From the NCBI GenBank assembly GCA_017481065.1, contig JAFUPT010000064.1, positions 1 to 36,837 of the forward strand: a stretch of 36,837 nt of DNA, read 5' to 3'. Shown piece by piece: positions 7,452 through 15,213 of this stretch. The notes beneath the pieces were generated by a model. The model was not told the DNA's origin. It worked only from the letters and a program-made list of their open reading frames with translations, and searched no databases. Numbering within the stretch: position 1 is the stretch's first letter; every line of letters begins with the position of its first letter. Origin of the DNA: Clostridia bacterium. GTDB taxonomy: Bacteria > Bacillota_A > Clostridia > Christensenellales > Aristaeellaceae. The position numbers and the translations under genes are program-made.

Positions 7452-8441
7452 TCAGGTGGTGGAACGAACGGCCATGCTGGGTTTTATGGCGATCTGCTGG
7501 GGCTGGCTGTAAGGCATCTCCACCCGGTGCATCAGGATGCGCACGGCGATGGAGGCCATGTCGTCGTAGGGAGCGGCGATGGTGGTGAGCCCGCCGTTGA
7601 TATATTCGGAAACGGCGATATCATCCAGGCCCATCACGGCAATATCCCCCGGCACCCGCAGGCCCGCCTCCCGGATTGCATGGATCGCGCCGACAGCCAT
7701 CTGATCGTAGCTGCAATAGACGGCGTCCGGCAGCTCCTTCAAGGCCAGGATTTCCTTCATGCGCAGGTAACCGCCGCGCTCGAGGCGCTCCGGGCCCACG
7801 CGCACGAATTCCGGATTCACCTCCGCCTTGAATATCTTCAAAGTCTTGGCGAAGATTTCCCGGCTGTTTACGGTGTTCCGGTCGCCGATGAAGGCGATTT
7901 TCTGGTAGCCGCGATGGAGCAAATGCTCCACAGCCATGGCGTTTCCGCGGCGCTCATCCAGGTAGAGGCAATCAAAATCCATGGTGGGAATATAATTCGG
8001 GGTGATGAACATCACGGGGATGCCGCTGGCGCGCACCGCTGTGGTGAGCTGATCGGAAATTTCCTCGGAATCGCCCAGCATGATCACCATGCAGCGCACG
8101 CCGAAGCCGGCCATCTGCTGCACCGCGCGCACGGCCTGCTCCTGGTCATAATTGGTGCACATGGTAACGATGCTGTAATTCTTCTTGGCGAAGCGCTCGC
8201 CGAGGAAATAGACAATGCGCGTGTAATAATCGGTAAGAATATCCGGAATGAGCACGCCTACGCTGTTGGTGGGCGACTTGGCGACGGGCTTGGCCACACT
8301 CCTGCGGTAGCCCAGCTTTTGCGCAGCCGCAACCACCCGCGCCTTCGTTTCATCGCTGATGGCCGGATGATTGTTCATTACGCGCGAAACCGTGGCGACG
8401 CTTACCCCCGCCTCCTTCGCGATATCTGCCAGATATACCAT
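7452..8441 (-). CDS. LacI-family transcriptional regulator
   Basis: 329 aa, typical. The N-terminal LacI helix-turn-helix is textbook: MVYLADIAKEAGVSVATVSR then NNHPAISDETKARVVAAAQKLGYRR (1-46). A periplasmic-binding-protein-like effector domain follows, with SVGVLIPDILTDYYTRIVYFL, GYQKIAFIGDR, DAVYCSYDQMAVGAIHAIREAGLRVPGDIAVMGLDD and a C-terminal TTIAAPYDDMASIAVRILM helix. It should bind DNA as a dimer and release it, or bind it, on a sugar ligand. Its own promoter overlaps a perfect palindrome at 8502-8517, consistent with autoregulation, and it is divergent from the isomerase operon. The start at 8441 follows GGGGAGC. Confidence 0.93.
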   Translation of the reverse strand: MVYLADIAKEAGVSVATVSRVMNNHPAISDETKARVVAAAQKLGYRRSVAKPVAKSPTNSVGVLIPDILTDYYTRIVYFLGERFAKKNYSIVTMCTNYDQEQAVRAVQQMAGFGVRCMVIMLGDSEEISDQLTTAVRASGIPVMFITPNYIPTMDFDCLYLDERRGNAMAVEHLLHRGYQKIAFIGDRNTVNSREIFAKTLKIFKAEVNPEFVRVGPERLERGGYLRMKEILALKELPDAVYCSYDQMAVGAIHAIREAGLRVPGDIAVMGLDDIAVSEYINGGLTTIAAPYDDMASIAVRILMHRVEMPYSQPQQIAIKPSMAVRSTT

Positions 8442-8474
8442 TCACATCTGCTCCCCGCATGGTTTTCTAATCAT

Positions 8475-8502
8475 ATTATAACATATGAAGCCGCTTTTAC
8501 AA
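8475..8502 (-). promoter_or_regulatory. Promoter of the lacI-family gene
   Basis: Minus strand TATAAT (8475-8480) with TTGTAA (8497-8502) 16 bp upstream. The -35 touches the first base of the palindromic operator candidate at 8502-8517. Confidence 0.55.
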
Positions 8503-8517
8503 ATGCAAATTTGCATT
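8502..8517. promoter_or_regulatory. Palindromic operator candidate O1
   Basis: AATGCAAATTTGCATT is a perfect 16-bp palindrome centred at 8509/8510 in the lacI/fucI-like intergenic region. It touches the -35 of the lacI promoter. Its core is TGCAA-AT-TTGCA. LacI operators more often have a central CG, so the call rests on symmetry and position. Confidence 0.55.
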
Positions 8518-8543
8518 AAAAACGGGCTTTTTTCAACTTTTCT

Positions 8544-8559
8544 GTGCAACAGTTTGCAC
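8544..8559. promoter_or_regulatory. Palindromic operator candidate O2
   Basis: GTGCAACAGTTTGCAC has perfect 6-bp arms around CAGT. It ends 5 bp upstream of the -35 of the divergent isomerase promoter and shares the TGCAA/TTGCA half-sites of O1, with a different spacer (4 instead of 2). Confidence 0.5.
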
Positions 8560-8564
8560 TGTGC

Positions 8565-8593
8565 TTGCGTTTCCGGCGAAAAGGTTTTATCAT
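8565..8593 (+). promoter_or_regulatory. Promoter of the fucI-like operon
   Basis: TTGCGT (8565-8570), 17-bp spacer, TATCAT (8588-8593). A strong ribosome site AAGGAGG follows at 8616-8622, 10 nt before the ATG. Confidence 0.6.
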
Positions 8594-8632
8594 ATAAACA
8601 TAACATTATGCTTATAAGGAGGATTCTGACAT

Positions 8633-10012
8633 ATGCGCACCAAGGCAGGTTTTGTAGTATTCGGCACCCACAAGGATGGCCTTCTGGACCCCATGGGCAC
8701 CCCCTTCATCGACCAGGCGATTATCGATGCTTCCAAGGAAGCATTGAAGGCCCGGGATATCGAATTGGCAGAATGGCCCATCGTGCTGGCCAACAAGGCG
8801 GAGGCAAAGGAAGCCCTTTCCGCCATGAAGAAGGATGATTCCATCGACGCCCTGGTGCTCTTCACCGGCACCTGGATCTGGAGCGGATTGATGATCGCCG
8901 CCGTGCGCGATTTTGCATCCAGCGGCAAGCCGATCATCCTGTGGACCCATTCCGGCTCCCAGGGCTGGCGCCCCGTGGGCGGCTTTGTAATGCACGGCAC
9001 GATGCTGGAAGTGGGCATTCCCCATGTATTTGTATACGCAGGCGCGGATGAGGCCGAGCAGGTGGACAAGATCGCCTACTACTGCCGCGCGGGCAAGCTC
9101 AAGCGGCAGCTGAATATGTCTACCATCGGCGTATTCGGCGGACGCGGCATGGGCCAGGCCTGCGGCGTTGCCGATCCCAGCCAGTGGATGCGGGTATTCG
9201 GCGTGGATATCGATTCCCGGGATACCACGGAGCTGCTGGAGACCGCCCGCGCCGTGACCGACGCGGAGATCGACGAAGTAATGCCCAAGATCGTGAAGCT
9301 CTTCGGCAAGGCTCCCGAGATGGATGACACCGCCCGCCGCTCCATCGCCCTGTATGTGGCGCTGAAAAAGGTGATCGCCAGGAATGGCTTTGATTTCTAC
9401 ACCATCCAGAGCTTCCCCGGCCTGGGCGATGATTACGGCGCAACCTGCTTTGCCCAGAGCATGATGCTGGACGACGGCGTGCCCACCAGCACCCTCTCCG
9501 ACTTCAACACCGCCATGACGGTTTACCTGCTCACCAACCTGAGCGAGCGCAGGGTTTACTACGGAGACCTGCAGCACATCGACCGCAAGAGGCGCGAAGC
9601 CAAGATCATCGGCGACGGCGCGGTTCCGCCGTCCCTGGCCGATCCCCGCGATCCCGCCGATTTCGCCGGCCACGGCATTCCCACCGAAGGTTCCGCCGGC
9701 GGCCTGTCCGTAAAGCTCACCTGCGTGCCCGGCCCCTGCGTGCTGGCCCGCCTGGGACGCATCGACGGCGAATTCGTGATGACCATCGCCAAGGGCGAGG
9801 TTTATGTGCCCGATAACCTTGAGGAGCGCAAGCTGGAGTGCGGCATTCCCTTCTGGCCCCACGCCTTCATCAAGCTGGACGACGATGTGGATGTAGATAC
9901 CCTGATCGAAGGCTACATGAATGAATACGGCGTGCTGGGCTACGGCGAGCACCTGTCCGGCGAATTGAAGGCCTTCTGCGATGTGATGGGCATCGAAGTG
10001 ATCGAGGCATAA
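8633..10012 (+). CDS. L-fucose/L-arabinose isomerase-like protein (aldose-ketose isomerase)
   Basis: 459 aa, shorter than E. coli FucI (591) but in the range of the COG2407 relatives. The order is an N-terminal Rossmann-like domain (DALVLFTGTWIWSG at 72-85), a central segment STIGVFGGRGMGQACGVAD (163-181), then TIQSFPGLGDDYGATCFAQ followed by DDGVPTSTLSDFNTAM (280-295), and a beta-rich C-terminal domain. Asp290 matches a metal ligand of the family. The neighbouring acidic residue usual in relatives (CEGD/TEND-type motif) is not seen here, so the substrate may differ. The start at 8633 is 10 nt after AAGGAGG. It is the first gene of a divergent two-gene operon, under probable LacI control, and would generate the ketose for the FGGY kinase. 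Confidence 0.8.
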   Translation: MRTKAGFVVFGTHKDGLLDPMGTPFIDQAIIDASKEALKARDIELAEWPIVLANKAEAKEALSAMKKDDSIDALVLFTGTWIWSGLMIAAVRDFASSGKPIILWTHSGSQGWRPVGGFVMHGTMLEVGIPHVFVYAGADEAEQVDKIAYYCRAGKLKRQLNMSTIGVFGGRGMGQACGVADPSQWMRVFGVDIDSRDTTELLETARAVTDAEIDEVMPKIVKLFGKAPEMDDTARRSIALYVALKKVIARNGFDFYTIQSFPGLGDDYGATCFAQSMMLDDGVPTSTLSDFNTAMTVYLLTNLSERRVYYGDLQHIDRKRREAKIIGDGAVPPSLADPRDPADFAGHGIPTEGSAGGLSVKLTCVPGPCVLARLGRIDGEFVMTIAKGEVYVPDNLEERKLECGIPFWPHAFIKLDDDVDVDTLIEGYMNEYGVLGYGEHLSGELKAFCDVMGIEVIEA

Positions 10013-10013
10013 C

Positions 10014-11060
10014 ATGCGCAGGCTTTATGCGGATGAATTCCATCCAAAAATTGAATTGGTAGCGCCCTCCCACCCGGAGGCGCTGCCGCCCTTTCCGGTG
10101 ATCGATATGCACGCCCACTTCGGGCCGCTGCTGCTGGGCGACAAATACGAGGAAGTATTTAACACCCGGGAGAGCTGCGCCGTTCTGAAGGACATGGGCG
10201 TGGAAAAAATCTTCTGCCTGGAGCTGGTTTGGGACGGCGATTACGACCGGCTCTGCCGCAAACTGGATGAATCGAAGGGCATGATCCTGCCCGTGGGCAG
10301 CGTGGATGTATCGAAGGCTTTGGAGAGCGATTTTGATGCCCGCGTTTACCGCACCATCCGGGATCTGAAATCCAAGGGCTGCGTGGCGCTCAAGCTCTGG
10401 AAGAACATGACGCTGATGGGCAGCCAGTATTTCGGCAAAAACATCCCCTTAAACGACCCGCACTACGAGCCCATCTGGCGCGCCTGCGGCGAGGAGGGCC
10501 TGCCCATCATCATCCATGTGGCGGACCCGCCCTGCTTCTTCCGGCCCACCGAGCCGGACAACGAGCACTACATCTGCCTTTCCCAGCATCCGGAGTGGAG
10601 CTTCCACCGCCCCGGCATCGCCTCCTTCGAGGAGCACATGGCGATGCAGGAGGCCGTGATCCGGGATCACCCGGAGGTCACCTTCGTGGTAGCGCATGTA
10701 GGTTCCCACGCCGAAAACCTGGGCAAGGTTTCCGAATGGATGGAGAAATATCCCAACATGTATGTGGATGTGGCCGCGCGCCTCGACCAGCTGGGCCGCC
10801 AGCCCTACACCGCCAAGGCGTTCATCGATCGCTTCCAGGATCGCGTGCTCTTCGGCACCGACTATGAGGGCCGCTTCGACGCCGCACGCACCCGCGAATT
10901 TTACTACACCCACTACCGCTTCTTCCAAACCCGCGATGAATACTTCGACCATCCCTTCCCGGATATGCTGGGCCAGTGGAAAATCTTCGGCCTCGGCCTG
11001 GATGAGGATGTGCTGCGCAAGCTCTACCGCGAGAACGCGAAACGGATTTTCGGGGTGTAA
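10014..11060 (+). CDS. Amidohydrolase-2 family metal-dependent hydrolase or decarboxylase
   Basis: 348 aa. Signatures of the amidohydrolase-2 TIM barrel are visible: VIDMHAHFGP (HxH at 33/35), LPIIIHVADPP (His168), FVVAHVGSHAEN (His228) and VLFGTDYEGRFD (Asp283). The family includes lactone hydrolases (for example rhamnono- or fuconolactonases) and decarboxylases, so in a sugar cluster a sugar-lactonase-like role is plausible (inference). The ATG is 1 bp after the isomerase stop, so the two genes are co-translated. The last 20 residues form a helical tail ending NAKRIFGV, common in the family. It ends just before a run of intergenic hairpins. Confidence 0.85.
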   Translation: MRRLYADEFHPKIELVAPSHPEALPPFPVIDMHAHFGPLLLGDKYEEVFNTRESCAVLKDMGVEKIFCLELVWDGDYDRLCRKLDESKGMILPVGSVDVSKALESDFDARVYRTIRDLKSKGCVALKLWKNMTLMGSQYFGKNIPLNDPHYEPIWRACGEEGLPIIIHVADPPCFFRPTEPDNEHYICLSQHPEWSFHRPGIASFEEHMAMQEAVIRDHPEVTFVVAHVGSHAENLGKVSEWMEKYPNMYVDVAARLDQLGRQPYTAKAFIDRFQDRVLFGTDYEGRFDAARTREFYYTHYRFFQTRDEYFDHPFPDMLGQWKIFGLGLDEDVLRKLYRENAKRIFGV

Positions 11061-11068
11061 GGGAGACC

Positions 11069-11281
11069 TTGGGGGCTGTCAGCCCCCAAACCCCAAGCAG
11101 GGACGCTGTCCCTGCACCCTGCCAGGGGAAATGATTTCCCCTGGACCCCTCGCATAAAAACCCTGCCCCGGAGCGGGGCAGGGTTTTTGAATAAATTCTC
11201 CGCAACGCAAAGCGTTGCTTACTGAGGGTTCCAAGGGGGATCATCCCCCTTGGTGGGGTTCTTAGGGGCAAAGCCCCTAAG
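11069..11281. repeat. Compound hairpin element 1 with embedded terminator
   Basis: Six hairpins around a terminator in about 210 bp: TTGGGGGC...GCCCCCAA (11069-11089), GCAGGGAC/GTCCCTGC (11097-11115), the core B hairpin with ATGAT centre (11122-11144), the terminator, GCAACGC-AAA-GCGTTGC (11202-11218), the inverse core B' with ATCAT centre (11231-11253), and CTTAGGGGC/GCCCCTAAG (11261-11281). See the findings on the modular family. Confidence 0.75.
11156..11188. terminator. Bidirectional intrinsic terminator
   Basis: CCCTGCCCC/GGGGCAGGG stem with a GGAGC-type loop, flanked by A5 and T5. It ends the isomerase-amidohydrolase transcript and would also stop transcription on the other strand. Confidence 0.85.
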
Positions 11282-11313
11282 TGCCTCCCCCTCGCAGAAA
11301 CGGAGGTCAAGCC

Positions 11314-12348
11314 ATGTACAACATTTTTGATCCCAACAAGCCCATGCGCAATTACAACTGCCGCGTGCGCGAGAGCCTGGTGAACGGCGTGCGGCAGATC
11401 AGCCTGGACAACCGCTGGCTGCACATCGCGATTCTGGCGGGCAAGGGCACGGATATCGTGGAATTCCTTTACAAGCCGCTGGATATGGATGTAATGTTCC
11501 ACGGCTGGAACGGGGTAAAGGATCCGCAGCAGTGCCACGGTACGAACCCGGACGCGGACGGCGTATTTTTTGACACCTACAACGGCGGCTGGCAGGAGCT
11601 GTTTCCGAACATCGGCCCGGCCTGCAATTATCGCGGCGTAAACCTGCCCTACCACGGCGAGGTGCACAACATTGCCTGGGACTGGCGGATTGAGAAGGAC
11701 ACGGAGGAAGAAATCTGCGTGAAATTCAGCGTGCGCACACCGCGCTCGCCCTACCTGCTGGAAAAATGGATGACCATCAAGGCCGATGAGCCAGCGCTCT
11801 ACATCCGCGAGCGGGTGACCAATGTGGGCCAGACCCCGCTGCAGTTCATGTGGGGCCATCATCCGGCGCTGGGCCTGCCCTTCCTGGACGACAGCTGCAC
11901 CATCGAGCTGGAGGGCGAAAATATCCGCCTGCATCCCTACCCCGGCACCGAGCTGGATGCTTCCGCCGAATATTTCTGGCCGGAGGGCAAGCTGGTGAAC
12001 GGCAGCGCCATCGACCTGCGCAGCATACTCGGCCCGGAGAAGAAATGCAACATGGAATTCGGCGTGACAGGCCTGCCCCGCGGCCATGTGGAGATTCGCA
12101 ACCACAGGCACAAGCTGGCCTTCGGCATGGATTGGGATATTGAGAAGCTGCCCTGCCTCTGGTTCTGGGAGCCGGACTGCGGCTGCCCGGACTACCCCAC
12201 CTTTGGCCGGGATTATTGCCTCGGCGTGGAGCCCTGGACCATATTGCCCGGTAAGCTATCCGAAATTGCCGAGAAGAATGAGGGCGTGCACATCGCCCCC
12301 GGCGAGAGCAAGGAGCTGGAGCTGAAGGCGTACTGCCGGGAATTCTGA
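11314..12348 (+). CDS. Aldose 1-epimerase-like (DUF4432-type) mutarotase
   Basis: 344 aa. Beta-sandwich galactose-mutarotase-like protein without signal peptide. Stretches such as YNGGWQELFPNIGPACNYRG, NLPYHGEVHN, MTIKADEPALYIRERVTNVG, FMWGHHPALGLPFLDD and CLGVEPWT follow the mutarotase pattern of conserved His, acidic and Trp residues. Such proteins interconvert sugar anomers or epimers so that an isomerase gets the right form; the DUF4432 subgroup is not well characterised. The start is ATG at 11314, 7-8 nt after ACGGAGGT; an upstream in-frame GTG is less likely. It lies between two terminator/hairpin elements and has no obvious promoter, so its expression is unclear. Convergent to the binding-protein gene. 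Confidence 0.78.
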   Translation: MYNIFDPNKPMRNYNCRVRESLVNGVRQISLDNRWLHIAILAGKGTDIVEFLYKPLDMDVMFHGWNGVKDPQQCHGTNPDADGVFFDTYNGGWQELFPNIGPACNYRGVNLPYHGEVHNIAWDWRIEKDTEEEICVKFSVRTPRSPYLLEKWMTIKADEPALYIRERVTNVGQTPLQFMWGHHPALGLPFLDDSCTIELEGENIRLHPYPGTELDASAEYFWPEGKLVNGSAIDLRSILGPEKKCNMEFGVTGLPRGHVEIRNHRHKLAFGMDWDIEKLPCLWFWEPDCGCPDYPTFGRDYCLGVEPWTILPGKLSEIAEKNEGVHIAPGESKELELKAYCREF

Positions 12349-12361
12349 CGGGAGAACTGCG

Positions 12362-12517
12362 CTAGGGGACGCTGTCCCCTAGGACCCCTGCCAGGGGAAA
12401 TGATTTCCCCTGGACCCCTCGCATATGCGCACTTTGTGCGCATAAAAATCAAACTCCCTGTCCCAATATGGGACAGGGAGTTTTTGATGGGATTCTTAGG
12501 GGACAGCGTCCCCTAAG
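12362..12517. repeat. Compound hairpin element 2 with embedded terminator
   Basis: CTAGGGGAC/GTCCCCTAG (12362-12382), core B with ATGAT centre (12391-12413), TATGCGCAC-TTT-GTGCGCATA (12424-12444), the terminator, and CTTAGGGGAC/GTCCCCTAAG (12495-12517). It separates the convergent epimerase-like and binding-protein genes. Confidence 0.75.
12448..12488. terminator. Bidirectional intrinsic terminator
   Basis: ACTCCCTGTCCC/GGGACAGGGAGT stem with AATAT loop and flanking A and T runs. It serves the two convergent transcripts. Confidence 0.85.
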
Positions 12518-12543
12518 CGTCTCCCCAGCGTTCAACTCAGCAA

Positions 12544-13509
12544 TTATGCTGCGTCGGTGCCGTTCGGGAAGGGATAGAGATCGGCGATGTTGGAGTGGTC
12601 GCCCATGTACAGCGGGATATTCACGGTGCGGTCCAGGATGGTTTCGCCTTCGGGCTGGCCGTTTGCGAGGTAATCAATGTAGGACTGCAGGGTGATTTCT
12701 GCGATGGCGGCGGGGTCTACAACGAGGCCGGCCTTGTAGATTTCGTGGTCATTGTACAGAGCGCAGAAGGGCTCATCGCCGTAGGCGCCCATGGAGAATA
12801 CATAAGCATCCAGGCCGCGGGCTTCGATGGCGGAAACAGCACCCCAGGCGCCGTTGTCAACTACGGAAACAACGATGTCGAATTCATCGGTGTAGTTCAT
12901 GACGGCGTTGGCGCCGGTTTCACGGTTGCCTGCGCAGTCTGCCTTGTAAACAACTTCGATGCCGGTGCCGGCAACGGTCTCTTCGAAAGCGACTTCACGC
13001 TCGAGGCAGTGCTCGGAAGCGTAGTTGCCCAGCATGATAACCTTGGCCTTGCCATCCAGGTTCTCGTTTACCCAGTTGATCACATATTCAGCGGTGATCT
13101 TGCCGGTTTCATACTGATCCCAGCCAGTGTGGGTGATAACGCCCTCATAAGCGGGTGCAGAGTCATAGGTGAAAACGGGGATGCCGGCTTCGTTGGCCTT
13201 GATGAAAGCTTCGGTGCAGCCATCGAAGGTTGCCGGGTCTGCGAAGATAACGTCTGCCTTGTCGGCGATGTAGGTCTCGATCTGACGGGTCTGGATTTCA
13301 GCATTGATTTCGCCGTCGTCTACAACGATTTCTGCGCCGAGGGCAGCTGCCTGCTTCTCGAATTCTTCTGCGAGCAGGAAGCACCAAACGTCGCCCTTAT
13401 AAACGATGGTATTGCCGATCTTCTTGCCGGCGAGGGGGAGTTCCTCAGCAACTGCTACCATGGACAGTGCGAGAATCAGAGCCAGAACCAGGACTGCGAT
13501 TTTCTTCAT
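12544..13509 (-). CDS. Sugar ABC transporter substrate-binding protein (Rbs/Mgl class), no lipobox
   Basis: 321 aa. MKKIAVLVLALILALSMVAV is a signal peptide; the region ends AVA-EE, a signal-peptidase-I type site, with no lipobox Cys although most Firmicute binding proteins are lipoproteins. A type-I periplasmic-binding fold follows (IGNTIVYKGDVWCFLLAEEF, IADKADVIFADPATFDGCT, DIVVSVVDNGAWGAVSAIE). It binds a sugar outside the membrane and delivers it to the permease. The start is supported by AAGGAGG. It is the last gene of a permease-ATPase-binding protein operon, after a 181-bp gap with a hairpin, an arrangement that may raise its mRNA level. Ends next to compound hairpin element 2. Confidence 0.9.
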   Translation of the reverse strand: MKKIAVLVLALILALSMVAVAEELPLAGKKIGNTIVYKGDVWCFLLAEEFEKQAAALGAEIVVDDGEINAEIQTRQIETYIADKADVIFADPATFDGCTEAFIKANEAGIPVFTYDSAPAYEGVITHTGWDQYETGKITAEYVINWVNENLDGKAKVIMLGNYASEHCLEREVAFEETVAGTGIEVVYKADCAGNRETGANAVMNYTDEFDIVVSVVDNGAWGAVSAIEARGLDAYVFSMGAYGDEPFCALYNDHEIYKAGLVVDPAAIAEITLQSYIDYLANGQPEGETILDRTVNIPLYMGDHSNIADLYPFPNGTDAA

Positions 13510-13535
13510 AGTGGTTTCCTCCTTGTTTTTATTCC

Positions 13536-13552
13536 AACGGGTCGCGCCCGTT
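13536..13552 (-). other. Stem-loop upstream of the binding-protein gene
   Basis: AACGGG/CCCGTT arms around TCGCG, just upstream of the AAGGAGG of the binding-protein gene, in the 181-bp gap (13510-13690) after the ATPase gene. It fits an mRNA-processing or 5'-stabilising hairpin that raises binding-protein expression. The same gap holds the small palindrome CTGCAATTGCAG (13607-13618), which shares the TGCAA/TTGCA half-site. Nothing else is seen in the gap. Confidence 0.5.
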
Positions 13553-13690
13553 TGAATTCGGGTAATGGGATGGGGTACGGCGGTTGGCGGAAGTATTTTC
13601 CTTCAGCTGCAATTGCAGAAAGCGAAGGCTTTGCCCGTTGTAAATCGAGCATCCTGCAGGCCGCAGATGATGGAAAAGACAATGCCTGGA

Positions 13691-15175
13691 TCAAGTGCAG
13701 AGGGCCATGATGCGCTCCTGCGTGGCCTCTGCCCGGGTCAGTTCACCCTTCTTGCAGCCTTCATGCATAACCATGATGCGGTCGCACATGCCCAGCAGCT
13801 CCGGCATTTCGGAGGAGATCATGATGACGGTCTTGCCCATCTTCACCATCTCGGTCATCAGGCGGTAGATCTCCGCCTTGGCGCCTACGTCGATGCCGCG
13901 GGTGGGCTCATCCAGGATCAGAATATCGCTGTCCTGCATCAGCCACTTGGCGATAACCACCTTCTGCTGGTTGCCGCCGGAGAGGAACTGCACCTGGGTA
14001 TCCAGGGAGGGGCGCACAACCTTCAGCTTATCGGCGTATTCTTCGCCATACTTGTTGATCAGGCCGTTGCGCACGAGGCCGCCCTTGATCACCTTGTCCA
14101 TGCTGACCATGCAGATGTTGGTTTTGATATCGAAGATCTGGATCAGGCCCTGCTGCTTGCGGTCCTCGGGAATGAGGCCGAGGCCATCCCGGATGGCGTC
14201 GCGGAAGCGGCGGTACTTCACCTTCTTGCCCTTCACGGTAACTTCGCCGCCATCCAGCTTATCGATGCCGAGCACGGCGCGGGCAAGCTCGGTACGGCCG
14301 GAGTCCATCAGGCCGGAGATGCCGAAGATTTCGCCCTTGCGCACCTGGAAGCTGATATCATGCAGCACGCCCTTGCGGGTGATGTGCTGGGCGTCCAGCA
14401 CGACCTCGCCGATGGGCATTTCGATCTTGGGATATTCCTGGCCCAGCTCGCGGCCAACCATCATGGCGATGAGGGACTGGCGGGTGACCTGGTCCATGGG
14501 CAGGGTATTGATGTGCTTGCCATCGCGCAGCACGGTTACGCTGTCCGCAAGTTCGAAAATTTCATCCATGCGGTGGGAGATGTAGATGATGGTGATGCCA
14601 TCCTCGCGCAGCTTGCGCACGATGCCGAACATGATCTCCAGCTCGCGCTCGGTGAGGGTGGCGCTGGGCTCGTCCATGATCAGCAGCTTCATATTCTGGT
14701 TGATGGCCTTGCAGATTTCAACGATCTGCTGCTTTGCAACCGAGAGGGAGGATACCTGGGCGTTTACATCGATTTCGATGCCCAGGTTGGTGATGATTTC
14801 ATGGGCGCGCTTGCGCATGGCCTTCCAATCCACCAGGCCGGCCTTGGTGTAAATCAGGTTGCCGATGAACATATTTTCCGCCACGGTGAGCGGGGGCGCC
14901 AGCTTGATTTCCTGGTGCACGACGGCAATGCCGGCGTTGCGGGAATCATTCGGAACCTTGAAATATACATTTTCCTTGCCATCGAAGGAAATGCTGCCCT
15001 CGTTGGCATGGTAGATGCCTGCCAGGATCTTGATCAGCGTGGATTTGCCCGCGCCGTTTTCACCCACCAGCGCATGAATGGTACCCTTCTTTACGCCGAA
15101 GCTGACGCCATCGAGGGCGCGCACGCCGGGAAAGGTCTTGGTAATGCCATTCAATTTGAGGATATATTCTTCCAT
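13691..15175 (-). CDS. Sugar ABC transporter ATP-binding protein (two fused ABC domains, RbsA/MglA type)
   Basis: 494 aa with two tandem ABC domains, as in RbsA and MglA. The first has Walker A GENGAGKST at 38-46, then a signature-like stretch with VAKQQIVEICKAI and Walker B LLIMDEPSATLTE. The second has LSGGNQQKVVIAKWLM and ILILDEPTRGIDVGAKAE. In this class, Walker A of the second domain is often degenerate, and here the equivalent is GISGLMDSGRTELARAVLG. It energises sugar uptake at the inner membrane face. The start at 15175 follows AAGGAAGGG; a longer in-frame start would run into the permease gene. It is 38 bp after the permease. Confidence 0.93.
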   Translation of the reverse strand: MEEYILKLNGITKTFPGVRALDGVSFGVKKGTIHALVGENGAGKSTLIKILAGIYHANEGSISFDGKENVYFKVPNDSRNAGIAVVHQEIKLAPPLTVAENMFIGNLIYTKAGLVDWKAMRKRAHEIITNLGIEIDVNAQVSSLSVAKQQIVEICKAINQNMKLLIMDEPSATLTERELEIMFGIVRKLREDGITIIYISHRMDEIFELADSVTVLRDGKHINTLPMDQVTRQSLIAMMVGRELGQEYPKIEMPIGEVVLDAQHITRKGVLHDISFQVRKGEIFGISGLMDSGRTELARAVLGIDKLDGGEVTVKGKKVKYRRFRDAIRDGLGLIPEDRKQQGLIQIFDIKTNICMVSMDKVIKGGLVRNGLINKYGEEYADKLKVVRPSLDTQVQFLSGGNQQKVVIAKWLMQDSDILILDEPTRGIDVGAKAEIYRLMTEMVKMGKTVIMISSEMPELLGMCDRIMVMHEGCKKGELTRAEATQERIMALCT

Positions 15176-15213
15176 CGTTTCCCTTCCTTTCTGTACTTTG
15201 TCCGGGGCGATGG

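Noticed and set aside
11069..11281. CRISPR or tRNA in the intergenic hairpins
   Set aside because: Hairpins differ in size and spacing and none folds as a tRNA cloverleaf; no repeat-spacer periodicity.
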